From Bacteroides fragilis NCTC 9343 (GTDB lineage: Bacteria > Bacteroidota > Bacteroidia > Bacteroidales > Bacteroidaceae): a DNA stretch of 64,000 bases. Under the pieces are notes generated by a model. The model searched no databases. It worked only from the letters and a program-made list of their open reading frames with translations, and was not told the origin of the DNA. How positions within the stretch are numbered: the stretch's first letter is position 1; each line of letters starts with the position of its first letter. The stretch is from assembly GCF_000025985.1 (NCBI RefSeq), contig NC_003228.3:3162001-3226000 (forward strand), read 5' to 3'. Shown one piece after another: positions 50,811-59,519 of the stretch. Made by a program: the position numbers and the translations under genes.

Positions 50811-51248
50811 ATGAAAAAGTTACTTCTTTTATTCGTATGCCTGTTCACTCTGCAAACCATCGCAAGAGCGGACGATGATAAACCGATTCAAGTAAGCCAG
50901 ATGCCGCAGAAGGCACAGCAGTTCATCAAACAACACTTTGCCGGCAGCAACATTGCCATGGCCAAAGTTGAAAGCGATTTCTTACAGAAAAGCTACGATG
51001 TCATCTTCACCGACGGCAACAAAGTAGAGTTCGACAAGAAAGGAAACTGGACTGAAGTAAATTGCAAATTCAGTGTAGTGCCACAGGGCATCATCCCCTC
51101 TCCTATCCAAAAATATACAGCCACTAATTATCCGGACGCTAAAGTTCTGAAAATAGAACGCGATAAAACGGATTATGAAGTGAAACTATCCAATGGTTGG
51201 GAACTAAAATTTGACTCTAAATTTAATTTAATCGATATTGATAACTAA
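50811..51248 (+). CDS. Secreted PepSY-like (DUF2874) protein
   Basis: A 145-aa secreted protein (signal peptide MKKLLLLFVCLFTLQTIARA). The mature part contains two PepSY-like repeats: IQVSQMPQKAQQFIKQHFAG...YDVIFTDGNKVEFDKKGNW and IPSPIQKYTATNYPDAKVLK...YEVKLSNGWELKFD. Such domains occur in periplasmic proteins that sense or inhibit envelope enzymes. The ATG at 50811 was preferred to one at 50775, since it starts the signal peptide. It is downstream of a two-component system and upstream of a larger paralogue. Confidence 0.88.
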   Translation: MKKLLLLFVCLFTLQTIARADDDKPIQVSQMPQKAQQFIKQHFAGSNIAMAKVESDFLQKSYDVIFTDGNKVEFDKKGNWTEVNCKFSVVPQGIIPSPIQKYTATNYPDAKVLKIERDKTDYEVKLSNGWELKFDSKFNLIDIDN

Positions 51249-51263
51249 AAAAGTATAGTAGAT

Positions 51264-52100
51264 ATGAAATTGAAAATGTATTTTCTTCTTCTAGCACTGG
51301 GTGCCCTGGGATTACAAAGCTGTAATGACGATGACGATCATCTGTCTTCCGTGCCCACGGAACTGAAAAACGCATTTACCGAAAAGTATCCGTCTGTCAG
51401 CAACGAAAAGTGGGAAACAAAAGGCAACTATTACATAGCGGAATTCCGTCAACAGAACTACGAAACCTCGGCCTGGTTTACTCCGAACGGAATATGGCAA
51501 ATGACAGAGACCGACCTCCCTTATCAGGCTCTGCCGGCAGCTGTGAAGAGTGCATTCGAAAGCAGTGAATACGCCAAGTGGAAAGTAGACGATGTGGACA
51601 TGTTGGAACGTCCGGACATGGAGAAGGTATACGTCATCGAGGTAGAGTCCGGAAAGCAGGAATTCGACCTGTATTACTCGGAAGAGGGCATCCTGGTGAA
51701 AAGCGTTGCGGATACGGACAACGATTCAGAGAACTATCTGCCTGCCGAGATTCCGGCAGCCATTGAGACCTTTATCAAAAAGCAATATCCAAACGCACGC
51801 CTGGTCGAAATCGAAGTGGAGCACGGGATGACTGAAGTAGACATCATCGACGGTAATATCAGTAAAGAAATTGTATTCAACAGCTCTAACGAATGGATAT
51901 CTACTTCTTGGGACGTACGCCGCAACGAACTACCGAAAACAGTGACCCATGCGATCGCTTCTTCAGAGAAATATGCGGGATATCAAATCGATGACGCAGA
52001 CTTTGTTGAAACACCCGAAGGAGAATATTATCTGGTTGAACTGGAAAAAGGAGAATTGGAAGTGAAAGTAAAGGTGAACGCTGAAGGAGAGTTTATCTGA
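51264..52100 (+). CDS. PepSY-like repeat lipoprotein
   Basis: A 278-aa lipoprotein (lipobox ALGLQSCND) followed by an acidic linker and about three to four PepSY-like repeats. Each has the pattern (V)P..(L)K.AF..KYP / YYI(A/V)E / WF...G, for example VPTELKNAFTEKYPSVSNEK, LPAAVKSAFESSEYAKWKVD, IPAAIETFIKKQYPNARLVE and LPKTVTHAIASSEKYAGYQI. It is a paralogue of the preceding gene (15-base gap) and probably the surface or periplasmic member of the same system. Ligand unknown. Confidence 0.88.
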   Translation: MKLKMYFLLLALGALGLQSCNDDDDHLSSVPTELKNAFTEKYPSVSNEKWETKGNYYIAEFRQQNYETSAWFTPNGIWQMTETDLPYQALPAAVKSAFESSEYAKWKVDDVDMLERPDMEKVYVIEVESGKQEFDLYYSEEGILVKSVADTDNDSENYLPAEIPAAIETFIKKQYPNARLVEIEVEHGMTEVDIIDGNISKEIVFNSSNEWISTSWDVRRNELPKTVTHAIASSEKYAGYQIDDADFVETPEGEYYLVELEKGELEVKVKVNAEGEFI

Positions 52101-52105
52101 TAAAC

Positions 52106-52147
52106 AAAGAGGTGTGTCATCATTCACCACAGATGACACACCTCTTT
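52106..52147. terminator. Bidirectional terminator with repeat-derived loop
   Basis: AAAGAGGTGTGTCATC and GATGACACACCTCTTT make a perfect 16-bp stem. The 10-base loop ATTCACCACA is the start word of the dispersed repeat. It serves the PepSY genes (+) and the protease gene (-). Confidence 0.9.
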
Positions 52148-52154
52148 GCTTTTT

Positions 52155-53336
52155 CTAATTCTTATACCAACCGGTATCCGCCCAACCGGATACCTTATAC
52201 CATTCAGTCTGCTGGTAAGAAGCATTCAACGACGGAGCGGACATACGGGGAATATAGGTAGAAAGCCCTTTCGCATCCTGATTCATCGTGAACATCCCGG
52301 CGTAGGCAGAATAGTTGCGGGGAGTGGATTTCCAGTAAACCATTACCTTATCGAACGCCTCCCGCCAACTATCATAATCGCCGTTCCCTGCAGTTATCTG
52401 ATAGATGAACCGATCTAAATCATAATAATATTGCTTATCAGTGCGGCGATCATAACACATCACTCCGGAAAGATCAAAATTCTGTTTCCCGGTGATATAC
52501 CTGGGCAGCACTTTGGACGTTGCAACAGCCAGATTCTCAAGTTCACTCATCTTGGCAACCCCAACAGAAACACCACCGGTCCAATCTTCATTGGACATAC
52601 CGATTCCGTCATTATATCTGCTTTGATAGTAATCATAATAGCAGGAAGCAATCTTCAAAGCTGCATTTTCGGCAGAAAACATCGCGGGAACCACTGTCTG
52701 ATAAGGAGCGCCCGGCCCCGGAATCTCGGTAGGCGAACTGATCAGGTAACTTCCGCAGTCGCGCAACGCATACGCCACCTCTACAGCTTCCATAAAACAT
52801 GCATCGAAAAACAAGAAGTCGAGGTCGGGCGCCACCTGTAAGGCTGCGTGCAAATCAGCTATATCCATATAGTTATTGCCGTCCTGACCAAACCAACGTG
52901 TCTTTGCCGGAGAAGGTATCCATCCCTCACCGTGCGACCAGAAGACCATGCCATACTTCTCCGCTTTATATTGATTGAAGGCAGTAGATATAACCTTTTT
53001 CATCACATTTGCATCGGCCGAATTTTGCTCCGGGTAATTTTCAATGGTCTCTTCCACCACTTTTCCTTTTTTGTCTTTTCCCAGACGAATCAGCCGGGGA
53101 GCCGAATAATCGTCTATATACACCAGCAGATTACCGGATGTGGCATCAACCTGCCGCATTCCCTCTTTCATCTCTTCAATATCGGCCGAGGCCAACGGTG
53201 CCAAAGAGTTCTGGGCTATCATATACACTAACACGGTACGCGAACCTACACTCGGTTCAGGTGTCGGCCCATCCTGCTGACAGGCAGCAAGCAGCATAAG
53301 CAGACATACGGAATACAAGGTTATTTTCAGTTTCAT
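52155..53336 (-). CDS. Clostripain-family (C11) cysteine protease lipoprotein
   Basis: A 393-aa lipoprotein (lipobox LMLLAACQQ). The C11/gingipain-like fold is indicated by TVLVYMIAQNSL, the catalytic His in VFWSHGEGW and the catalytic Cys in FLFFDACFMEAVEVAY, followed by LISSPTEIPGPGAPY. Clostripain-like Bacteroides proteases cut after Arg or Lys outside the cytoplasm and can activate other secreted proteins. It appears monocistronic and convergent with the PepSY genes. Confidence 0.9.
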   Translation of the reverse strand: MKLKITLYSVCLLMLLAACQQDGPTPEPSVGSRTVLVYMIAQNSLAPLASADIEEMKEGMRQVDATSGNLLVYIDDYSAPRLIRLGKDKKGKVVEETIENYPEQNSADANVMKKVISTAFNQYKAEKYGMVFWSHGEGWIPSPAKTRWFGQDGNNYMDIADLHAALQVAPDLDFLFFDACFMEAVEVAYALRDCGSYLISSPTEIPGPGAPYQTVVPAMFSAENAALKIASCYYDYYQSRYNDGIGMSNEDWTGGVSVGVAKMSELENLAVATSKVLPRYITGKQNFDLSGVMCYDRRTDKQYYYDLDRFIYQITAGNGDYDSWREAFDKVMVYWKSTPRNYSAYAGMFTMNQDAKGLSTYIPRMSAPSLNASYQQTEWYKVSGWADTGWYKN

Positions 53337-53426
53337 GAATTAATATTATCCAGAGATATTATAATAAAGAAAAAAAGAGATGCAAACAAACGGCATCTCT
53401 TTGCTATATTTTATATAACGTATAAG

Positions 53427-53828
53427 TTACTCTTCTGGTTTACTGAACCGGAAATTCTGAGGATCGATTTTCTCGACAGCCACCGTTTTATTCTTCTTGA
53501 ATTTCCCCACAACCTTGGCGGCCTCTTTTCCTAATTTCTTTTTATTTTCCGAGAAATAGATCATACAAGTACGGTTAGGAAGTCCTTTATCGAATTCCAA
53601 ATAATTCTTCAACTGATAACTGTACAGTTCTCTATGCGGCAGGAATCCGTTTTTATCCAGCGCCACGCTGTCAAGCATCTGAATTTCGGTGTAGTATATC
53701 ACCGTATCGGTAAATGAAGCCGATACCCCAAAGGCATAAACGGGTTTATGTCCCCCTTTTTTCAACGAAAACGCCGAGCACAATGTAAACACCAATGCCA
53801 CAGCAAACAGTATTTTTACGTATTTCAT
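53427..53828 (-). CDS. Small secreted protein, unknown function
   Basis: A 133-aa protein with a signal peptide (VKILFAVALVFTLCSAFSLK). The mature part is basic, with alternating beta-strand-like segments (VIYYTEIQMLDSVALDKNGF) and a lysine-rich end. No family recognised. A minus-strand TATCTTTG box lies at 53859-53852. Confidence 0.75.
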   Translation of the reverse strand: MKYVKILFAVALVFTLCSAFSLKKGGHKPVYAFGVSASFTDTVIYYTEIQMLDSVALDKNGFLPHRELYSYQLKNYLEFDKGLPNRTCMIYFSENKKKLGKEAAKVVGKFKKNKTVAVEKIDPQNFRFSKPEE

Positions 53829-53851
53829 ATTCTGTTATATTTTTAACTTCG

Positions 53852-53859
53852 CAAAGATA
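53852..53859 (-). promoter_or_regulatory. -7 box of the small secreted protein gene
   Basis: Minus-strand TATCTTTG, 24 bases before the ATG at 53828, immediately after the rpoD terminator. Confidence 0.55.
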
Positions 53860-53864
53860 ACAAA

Positions 53865-53897
53865 AAAAAACGCCCACCAAAAGATGAAGCGTTTTTT
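53865..53897 (-). terminator. Terminator of the sigma factor gene
   Basis: AAAAACGC and GCGTTTTT form the stem; on the minus strand it ends in a run of nine T. Confidence 0.8.
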
Positions 53898-53928
53898 AAA
53901 TACTTTTTCGGAAACTGATATACCTTGC

Positions 53929-54789
53929 TTATCCCAAGTAAGATTTGAGCAATTTACTACGATTACTTTGTCTTAATCTTCTGATTGCTTTTTCTTTAAT
54001 CTGACGAACACGCTCACGTGTGAGACCAAATTTGTCGCCGATTTCCTCTAATGTCATTTCCTGCTGTCCGATACCGAAAAACATCTGAATGATTTCTTTT
54101 TCCCTATCGGTTAACGTAGAAAGAGCTCTATCAATTTCCCTCGCAAGAGACTCATTAACCAGAGAACGGTCTGCCATGGGCGAATCATCGTTCACCAACA
54201 CATCGAGCAGGCTGTTGTCTTCTCCTTCAACGAAAGGAGCGTCCACCGAGATATGGCGGCCGGATACTTTCAGCGTATCGGAGATCTTGTCGACCGGAAT
54301 ATCCAGTTCACCTGCCAACTCTTCGGGCGACGGACGACGCTCGTTTTCCTGTTCAAACTTAGAGAAGGCTTTGCTGATCTTATTCAACGAACCGACCTGG
54401 TTCAACGGAAGGCGAACGATACGGGACTGCTCTGCCAATGCCTGCAAAATAGATTGGCGAATCCACCATACAGCATAACTGATAAACTTGAAGCCACGTG
54501 TTTCATCAAACTTCTCGGCAGCTTTGATCAGTCCTAAATTGCCTTCATTAATCAAGTCGGGCAAACTCAAGCCTTGGTTCTGGTACTGCTTAGCTACGGA
54601 TACGACGAAACGAAGATTGGCGCGTGTCAGTTTCTCTAATGCCACACGGTCACCCTTACGAATGCGTTGAGCGAGTTCTACTTCCTCCTCTACAGTAATG
54701 AGGTCCTCGCGACCGATTTCCTGCAAATACTTGTCAAGAGAAGCGCTCTCTCTGTTAGTGATACTTTTGGTAATCTTTAGTTGTCTCAT
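53929..54789 (-). CDS. rpoD: Primary (housekeeping) RNA polymerase sigma factor
   Basis: A 286-aa sigma70-family factor. It starts with a short 1.2-like segment ([20 protein letters not shown]) without region 1.1. It has region 2 with [21 protein letters not shown] and the -10-recognition helix [20 protein letters not shown], region 3 ([16 protein letters not shown]) and region 4.2 ([20 protein letters not shown]). It matches the Bacteroides primary sigma (sigma-ABfr type), which reads the unusual TAnnTTTG/TTTG promoters found throughout this window. Monocistronic with its own terminator and a TAACTTTG box upstream. Confidence 0.95.
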   Translation of the reverse strand: MRQLKITKSITNRESASLDKYLQEIGREDLITVEEEVELAQRIRKGDRVALEKLTRANLRFVVSVAKQYQNQGLSLPDLINEGNLGLIKAAEKFDETRGFKFISYAVWWIRQSILQALAEQSRIVRLPLNQVGSLNKISKAFSKFEQENERRPSPEELAGELDIPVDKISDTLKVSGRHISVDAPFVEGEDNSLLDVLVNDDSPMADRSLVNESLAREIDRALSTLTDREKEIIQMFFGIGQQEMTLEEIGDKFGLTRERVRQIKEKAIRRLRQSNRSKLLKSYLG

Positions 54790-54812
54790 TCTTATAAAAC
54801 AGATTTGGAGTG

Positions 54813-54820
54813 CAAAGTTA
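54813..54820 (-). promoter_or_regulatory. -7 box of rpoD
   Basis: Minus-strand TAACTTTG, 24 bases before the ATG at 54789. Confidence 0.5.
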
Positions 54821-54994
54821 CGACTATTTATTTGTTAACGTATAAATTTTCACAACTTTTTCACCATTATTATCTACTAATATAAACAAAAAGAGTACCG
54901 ACTGGTTGATTGCCGGTACCCTCTTTTCGATTTCCTTAGCTATTATTAAGCTACCGAATACTTTTTCGGCAGGCGATTCGCTGGTATGGCCATA

Positions 54995-55109
54995 CTCACC
55001 ACAGAGCACACAGAGTAACACAGAGACGATTTTAAGTTGTTGATTCGTAGTAAAAAACTCTGTGATACTCTGCTCTGTGATACTCTGCTCTGTGCTGCTC
55101 TGTGGTGAG
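54995..55109. repeat. Dispersed hairpin repeat, CACAGAGTA subtype
   Basis: CTCACCACAGAGCACACAGA on the left; the right arm repeats ACTCTGCTCTGTG twice and ends in CTCTGTGGTGAG. One internal unit is duplicated. It lies between degP and rpoD. Confidence 0.85.
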
Positions 55110-55135
55110 TTCTGGCACAGCACCTTTCAGCTAAA

Positions 55136-56683
55136 TCACTCCTGAGTCAAGTCTACAGCGTAATAGCCGCGTTTTCCTGAAGGGAATACTCCTGTGAGGA
55201 AGAGTACCTGGTTCGGTGACTTCACAGCAGCTTTCATCACTTCTTCAAGGTCGCTGACTTTGCGCATAGGCTGATCGTTGGCTTTCAGGATGATGAAGCC
55301 CTTCCGCACACCGGCATCCGCCATCTTGCCCGAAGTGACTCCGGTAACCTGCAAGCCGTATCCGAGATTGAGTTGTTTCTTCAAGTCGTCCGGCAACTCC
55401 TTGAAGGCAGCGCCCAGAATCTCCATACCCGCATCCTTCACAATCTTTGTTGTACCTTGTTCGTTCTTCAATGTTATATTGATATTCTTTTCTTTCTTGT
55501 CACGCATCACCTTCACGGTCACTTTATCGCCCGGACGATGCTGTGCAATGGCTTCCTGCAGGTCGGCAAAGTTCTGCACTTTCTTGCCATCGATACCGAT
55601 GATGACATCATCTACCTTGATATCGGAACCGGCAGCAGAACCTCCATCTACGATTTCGCGTACCCAAACGCCATCCACTACGCCGAACTCTTTGCGCTTA
55701 TCGGACAGTGTGGCTCCCGATTTGTCGATCGGCTGATCGGACATCATATCACCGTCACCCGCAAGCGAAGTACCCTTGATACCCAGCAACGCACGTTGTA
55801 CGGTTCCGTATTGTTTCAGGTCGCTGACCACTTTGGTCATCACACTGGTCGGAATGGCAAAACCGTATCCGGCATAAGCGCCTGTGGGCGAAGAAAGCAC
55901 GGCATTGATACCTACCAATTCACCTTTTGCATTCACCAAAGCTCCACCGCTGTTTCCCTGATTGATGGCGGCATCTGTCTGGATGAACGATTCTACTCCC
56001 CCGATGCCGTACACACCGAGCGTACGTGCCTTGGCACTGACGATACCGGCAGTTACAGTCGAGGTAAGATTGAACGGGTTACCTACCGCCAATACCCACT
56101 CTCCTACTTTCAAGGCATCAGAATCGCCCACGGGGATGGTCGGGAAATCGTCTCCCTCGATCTTGACCAGAGCCAAATCAGAATTCGGGTCGGTACCGAT
56201 CATGCGACCTTTAAACTCGCGGTTGTCATTCAGCTTAACGATAATTTCGTCCGCACCGTCGATCACGTGATTATTGGTGACGATGTAACCGTCTTTGGAA
56301 ATGATGACACCGGAACCGAAGCCGACACGCGGCTGGGTCTGTACACGGCGCTGCTGTCTGCCACCATTACCGAAGATATCCCCGAATATCTCTGCAAACG
56401 GGTCGCGTACGGTCACAGTTTGTTCTTTAGCCTGTTGAGTCGATTTTATATGTACTACAGCATGAAGCGAATTTTCCGCCGCCTGCGTCAGATCTACAGG
56501 CTGGGCATTAATGGCGTCATAAGCAGCCAAGCGAGCACCGGGATTCTGACGGAACTGTTCATTAAACGACAGGCTGTCTCTGTTCTCCGGCTTCAACATC
56601 GTATAGGTTGTCACTCCGGCAACTCCTGCACTGAGAAGAACTACTGCTCCTATCCCGAGAATGTTTTTTGTTGTCTGTTTCAT
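55136..56683 (-). CDS. degP: DegP/HtrA periplasmic serine protease-chaperone
   Basis: A 515-aa Do-family protease. After a signal/anchor helix (ILGIGAVVLLSAGVAGVTTY) comes the trypsin-like domain with the triad His (TNNHVIDGA), Asp (NSDLALVKIE) and Ser (INQGNSGGALVN). Then follow PDZ1 (about 300-400, GVWVREIVDGGSAAGSDIKV) and PDZ2 (about 420-510, GLQVTGVTSGKMADAGVRKG). It degrades or refolds misfolded envelope proteins. Both the ATG at 56683 and one six codons upstream (56701) are possible; the former starts the signal peptide directly. Confidence 0.93.
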   Translation of the reverse strand: MKQTTKNILGIGAVVLLSAGVAGVTTYTMLKPENRDSLSFNEQFRQNPGARLAAYDAINAQPVDLTQAAENSLHAVVHIKSTQQAKEQTVTVRDPFAEIFGDIFGNGGRQQRRVQTQPRVGFGSGVIISKDGYIVTNNHVIDGADEIIVKLNDNREFKGRMIGTDPNSDLALVKIEGDDFPTIPVGDSDALKVGEWVLAVGNPFNLTSTVTAGIVSAKARTLGVYGIGGVESFIQTDAAINQGNSGGALVNAKGELVGINAVLSSPTGAYAGYGFAIPTSVMTKVVSDLKQYGTVQRALLGIKGTSLAGDGDMMSDQPIDKSGATLSDKRKEFGVVDGVWVREIVDGGSAAGSDIKVDDVIIGIDGKKVQNFADLQEAIAQHRPGDKVTVKVMRDKKEKNINITLKNEQGTTKIVKDAGMEILGAAFKELPDDLKKQLNLGYGLQVTGVTSGKMADAGVRKGFIILKANDQPMRKVSDLEEVMKAAVKSPNQVLFLTGVFPSGKRGYYAVDLTQE

Positions 56684-56890
56684 ACTATTCTTTTTATTCA
56701 TTTAATTGTTAATATTCTACTTTCATTTAACATTTACGACGTTAAAATAACGACAAAAATCATTCTGTTATTCTCCTTGTCACTCTTTTTTGTTCTCTTT
56801 TAACAGTGAGTCTGCGGAGCTTAACAGCGGTTAACGGCAGAGACTGACAAATTAGCATTCGTTGCATGACACACAAGGATTTAGAAGACA

Positions 56891-56975
56891 GAAAAAAGAC
56901 TTAAGCGTTTCCCTCGAAAGACTAAAGTCTTTTTGAGAAACGCTTAAGTCTTTCCGGAAAACGCTTAAGTCTTTT
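56891..56975 (-). repeat. CTTAAGT repeat cluster, likely terminator of the transglutaminase operon
   Basis: Alternating GACTTAAGCGTTTCCC-, AAACGCTTAAGTCTTTCC- and AAACGCTTAAGTCTTTT-type units, the same words as at 31949-32036, placed again just after the stop of a minus-strand operon. Confidence 0.7.
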
Positions 56976-56988
56976 ATGGAAAACGAAC

Positions 56989-58323
56989 TTAATAATTCAG
57001 ATAGTCTATATCCATGTGATAACTCCACTGCGGGAAGTACAGGTTGCCCCCTTCCCACTCCACCTCGCCACGCTGGAAATCAACGGTTTCACTACGCGGA
57101 TATTTCTTCTCCGGCACCAGCGGCATGGAATAATCGCTGTTGACTATCATGCGCCAGGAGTCGATACCTCCCATAAAGAACATCTTTTCTTCGGGATTGT
57201 CGGCAAATGTGGGAATACCGAACGATTGGTCTACCGGCACCCAGCCTGCGCCTTCGAAATAGACTTCCGCCCAGTCGTGCAGGTTCCAGGCACGCGGATG
57301 CATCATAAAGCCGCTCTGGAAACGGGCGGGAATGCCACTGCAACGGCAGAGGGTGATAAACAGCAGGCTCACCTGACCGCAATCGCCGTGACGATTGTCG
57401 AGCACATATTCCGGAATATTCTCAATAGTGGAATATTCGCGGGCCGAAGCCCAGGGGAAATGATCGTTTATCCAACGGAAAATGCGCTGTGCCTTCAACA
57501 AAGGATTGGTTTCACCGACTGCCAGATTGGCAGCCAGCTCCTTGATGCGGGGGGTGAAGCGGATATGGGTTTCCCGTTCGGCAGTATACTCCTTATAAAG
57601 AGTACCGGCAGTGTCATAAGGCAGAATATTCCCGGGCTTCAACGGATGCCATTCGGCACACGAGGTGTACTCAAAGGTTTCCGAAAAGACCGTCGGCTCA
57701 CCGGGGATGGCTTGCTTCTCCATATAGAGGGTGCTGTGCCGACATGAAGGCGGGGACAATGTGTAACGGGGTTCGCTGACATGGAGCAATTTTACATTTT
57801 GCTGGCGGGGCTGGTCTGTCCGGGGATAAGGCAACCAGCAACGAATCATTTTTCCGGCAGGTACGGCATTGCTGTCCACCGTCAGCGTGTAAGTGACCCG
57901 CATGCGTTTGGGCTGCACCACAGGAGTTTTTTCTTTCCTGACAGCAGCCATCACTTCGGGCAGATGCTCTTTATTGACCTGTTCGCTCGTGCTCAGTGAA
58001 GTACCCTCTTTCTCCATTTTGACGGCACAGCAGGCAGAGTCTATCCGGAACAGGTTGGGACCGGCATTGCGGAAATAACGTTTCTCTCCGTCGATCACCC
58101 GGCATTCAAGCGCCTTGCTCTCTTCCCATTGGCGCATCTGTTCGTCCGTCACGTCGGGAATGTATTTGCGGATATAGTCTTTCACCTGGGATTCGGTCAG
58201 GCAGAAATCCGCCAGCAATCGTTGATGCAGGTCGTCGTCCCAGTCGTAAGGCTTGGACTCCTGCCGGGAGGTGCAGGCGGAGACGCCGATGAATATCATC
58301 ACAATATAAAGCAATTTTCTCAT
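56989..58323 (-). CDS. Transglutaminase-like lipoprotein
   Basis: A 444-aa lipoprotein (lipobox IGVSACTS). The C-terminal half is a transglutaminase/protease core with Cys in NRHGDCGQVSLLF, His in WNLHDWAEVYFEG and Asp in VPVDQSFGIP. The N-terminal 180 residues include a beta domain (RVTYTLTVDSNAVPAGKMIR). In bacteria this fold is usually a peptidase or amidase rather than a crosslinker. It follows the epimerase and NlpC/P60 genes, so action on cell-wall peptides is plausible. The start is the ATG at 58323; the frame opens upstream only with TTG. Confidence 0.88.
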   Translation of the reverse strand: MRKLLYIVMIFIGVSACTSRQESKPYDWDDDLHQRLLADFCLTESQVKDYIRKYIPDVTDEQMRQWEESKALECRVIDGEKRYFRNAGPNLFRIDSACCAVKMEKEGTSLSTSEQVNKEHLPEVMAAVRKEKTPVVQPKRMRVTYTLTVDSNAVPAGKMIRCWLPYPRTDQPRQQNVKLLHVSEPRYTLSPPSCRHSTLYMEKQAIPGEPTVFSETFEYTSCAEWHPLKPGNILPYDTAGTLYKEYTAERETHIRFTPRIKELAANLAVGETNPLLKAQRIFRWINDHFPWASAREYSTIENIPEYVLDNRHGDCGQVSLLFITLCRCSGIPARFQSGFMMHPRAWNLHDWAEVYFEGAGWVPVDQSFGIPTFADNPEEKMFFMGGIDSWRMIVNSDYSMPLVPEKKYPRSETVDFQRGEVEWEGGNLYFPQWSYHMDIDYLNY

Positions 58324-58354
58324 ATCCAAATAAGTTTCAAAAGTTTACCTGTGT

Positions 58355-59506
58355 TCATATTTTAACCACCCCGATCCCCGGAAGGTCGTTGAGGGTGATC
58401 TTACCTTTTACAACTTCCATCCCTTTGAAGCGGTCGTTCGCTATCAGCAGGTTTCCGTCCAGATCGGCAAAGTCGACGGCCGGAGAGAATTGTGCGGCGG
58501 CAGAGACCGCACACGAAGTTTCCGTCATACAGCCTACCATCACTTTCATTCCCAATGCACGCGCCAACGTCACCATCTTCCAGGCTTCCCGCATACCGGT
58601 GCACTTCATCAGTTTGATATTTATTCCGGTAAAAGCCCCCTTCAGCCCGGCCACATCGCTCAACCGCTGCAAAGATTCATCGGCAAAAACCGGCAACGGA
58701 CTATGCTGGGCCACCCACGCAATATCGTCCAACCGTGTTTTGGGCATGGGCTGTTCAATCATCACGATCCCTTTCTCCTTCAGCCACTGAATCATGTCCA
58801 ATGCATATTTCTTATCCGTCCATCCCTGATTGGCATCGACCGCGATAGGCAGATCGCTCACCGAACGGATCGTTTCAATCATCTGTTTGTCATTCTCACG
58901 CCCCAGCTTCACTTTGAGGATATTGAACTGCCCGGCCACTTCAAGCGTCTTTTCACGTACCACTTCCGGTGTATCGATGCCTATCGTGAAGGTGGTCGAA
59001 GGTGCTTTCGCCTTATCCAACCCCCAGATCCTGTACCAGGGTGCTCCCAAAAGTTTACCCACCAGGTCGTGCAATGCAATGTCGATGGCAGCTTTGGCAG
59101 CCGTATCTCCCGGAGTGAGACCATCTACATAAGCCAGTATATCTTCCAGCCGGAACGGATCGTCGAACTGTTCCAGATCGACTTTCTTCAGAAACCCCAT
59201 CACCGAGTCTACCGTCTGTCCCAGATAAGGAGGCATCGAAGCCTCACCGTAGCCGATGACTCCGTCATATTCTATCTCTACCTGCACATCGGGAGTGGTG
59301 GTGCGCGAATAAGTGGCCACGGTAAATACATGCTTCAACTTCAGTTCGTAAGGGAAAAAACGCAATTTCATCTTTGCCCCCAGGCCGAGTTGATTGATCG
59401 CGAACGAAACAGGGGCTTTCTCTCCGGCAAAAGCTCCTTGCAATGACAGTCCCGAACCGATAGCGGCAAAGGCAGCCGTCTTGAGAAAATCTCTTCGGTT
59501 TTGCAT
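58355..59506 (-). CDS. Exported L-Ala-D/L-Glu (dipeptide) epimerase
   Basis: A 383-aa enolase-superfamily enzyme of the muconate-lactonising group. Key residues are the acid/base lysine pair in LKVKLG, metal ligands in VDANQGW, IEQPMP and FADESLQ, and the opposite base in NIKLMKCTGM. It epimerises the L-Ala-D-Glu dipeptide of murein. The N-terminus has a Tat-type signal (RRDFLKTAAFAAIGSG), so unlike E. coli YcjG it is exported. It sits between NlpC/P60 (which would release the dipeptide) and a transglutaminase-like protein. Confidence 0.9.
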   Translation of the reverse strand: MQNRRDFLKTAAFAAIGSGLSLQGAFAGEKAPVSFAINQLGLGAKMKLRFFPYELKLKHVFTVATYSRTTTPDVQVEIEYDGVIGYGEASMPPYLGQTVDSVMGFLKKVDLEQFDDPFRLEDILAYVDGLTPGDTAAKAAIDIALHDLVGKLLGAPWYRIWGLDKAKAPSTTFTIGIDTPEVVREKTLEVAGQFNILKVKLGRENDKQMIETIRSVSDLPIAVDANQGWTDKKYALDMIQWLKEKGIVMIEQPMPKTRLDDIAWVAQHSPLPVFADESLQRLSDVAGLKGAFTGINIKLMKCTGMREAWKMVTLARALGMKVMVGCMTETSCAVSAAAQFSPAVDFADLDGNLLIANDRFKGMEVVKGKITLNDLPGIGVVKI

Positions 59507-59519
59507 ACCTATTTTGAGT

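Noticed and set aside
55373..56803. 476-aa plus-strand open frame opposite degP
   Set aside because: A long shadow of the degP coding strand; the minus-strand frame has a complete HtrA domain set and the plus frame has none.
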